DNA from: Hyphomicrobium denitrificans 1NES1 | Lineage (GTDB): Bacteria > Pseudomonadota > Alphaproteobacteria > Rhizobiales > Hyphomicrobiaceae | Length of the DNA: 64,000 nt | Reading direction: 5' to 3' | Assembly: GCF_000230975.2 (NCBI RefSeq) | Contig: NC_021172.1 | Span: forward strand, 2,418,001 to 2,482,000 | Shown: one piece after another, positions 63,933-64,000 of the stretch | How the letters are laid out: every line of letters begins with the position of its first letter | Position numbering within the stretch: position 1 is the first letter of the stretch | Notes under the pieces: model-generated | Told to the model about the DNA's origin: nothing | What the model saw: only the letters and a program-made list of their open reading frames with translations | The model's database searches: none | Translations under genes and position numbers: made by a program

Positions 63933-64000
63933 TTATGGAACGAGAATGATGGACCCAGCCGTGCGGCGCGCGGCAAGATCGCGATGGGCTTTGTCCGCTG
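63933..64000 (-). CDS. zinc-type quinone oxidoreductase, C-terminal end (gene continues past the window)
   Basis: The last 21 complete codons read DKAHRDLAARRTAGSIILVP and a TAA stop (63933-63935). This is the usual C-terminus of NADPH:quinone oxidoreductases of the medium-chain dehydrogenase family (AHRDLEARRTTGS.VL.P). The start and the rest of the gene lie beyond position 64000. It is probably co-transcribed with the glutathione transferase gene. Confidence 0.75.
   Translation of the reverse strand, partial: ADKAHRDLAARRTAGSIILVP

Overview
The window reads as a methylotrophic alphaproteobacterium of the Hyphomicrobium type. The evidence is a dimethylamine dehydrogenase operon with its own electron-transfer flavoprotein, a lanthanide-type (XoxF) methanol dehydrogenase cluster, a MoxYX/FlhSR-like two-component system, an imuA-imuB-dnaE2 cassette with an alphaproteobacterial LexA box, and high-GC coding DNA. 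The genus is inferred from gene content and remembered protein similarity, not from a search.

Layout. 0-9.4 kb: small and secreted proteins, cyclopropane fatty acid synthase, bluB under a cobalamin riboswitch, a DUF2380 lipoprotein-like gene divergent from a histidine kinase/LuxR regulator pair, and an IS1182 scar. 9.5-12.6 kb: a compact cbb3-type oxidase operon. 12.9-16.5 kb: assorted secreted and membrane proteins with a GYD-domain relic. 16.6-22.2 kb: the SOS mutagenesis cassette, followed by a DNA-ligase scrap. 23.2-32.2 kb (minus strand): the dimethylamine operon dmd, cupin, a fusion of a membrane Fe-S oxidoreductase with EtfB, etfA, and an amine/amino-acid permease. The ribosome binding site of dmd lies in a perfect hairpin. 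32.8-34.5 kb: mscL and cobC. 34.8-42.7 kb: xoxF and its quinoprotein accessory genes (periplasmic binding protein XoxJ, cytochrome c, SoxYZ-like carrier, metallohydrolase, beta-propeller, CXXCW-type protein).

42.7-61.4 kb is an accessory island. It starts with an IS110 relic and a parDE toxin-antitoxin pair and ends at the 3' end of tRNA-Ser(GCU). Its core (45.7-58.7 kb) is one co-oriented gene set: a WYL-domain regulator, a Clp-like AAA+ ATPase, an NrdG/PflA-like radical SAM protein, a 2122-residue protein joining zinc ribbons, a degenerate protein-kinase domain, an SF1 helicase and a Vsr/DUF559-like nuclease, a coiled-coil protein, and a broken RecB/DnaQ-like (DUF2779) nuclease. Two matching TGACA-N5-TGTCA operators sit before the regulator and before the ATPase gene. 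I do not recognise this combination as a named anti-phage system; it is the best candidate here for a new defence or conflict system. Between it and the tRNA lie a collapsed prophage relic and the first 77 codons of a SNF2/DrmD-like helicase, so the island has been repeatedly remodelled.

61.6-64 kb: ordinary chromosomal genes (secreted protein, Sel1 repeat protein, lipoprotein, glutathione transferase, and the 3' end of a quinone oxidoreductase).

How the parts fit: dimethylamine oxidation feeds electrons through ETF into a membrane iron-sulfur protein and so probably to quinone. Methanol oxidation by XoxF feeds cytochrome c, and the cbb3-type oxidase could take electrons from it. BluB and CobC supply vitamin B12 synthesis.
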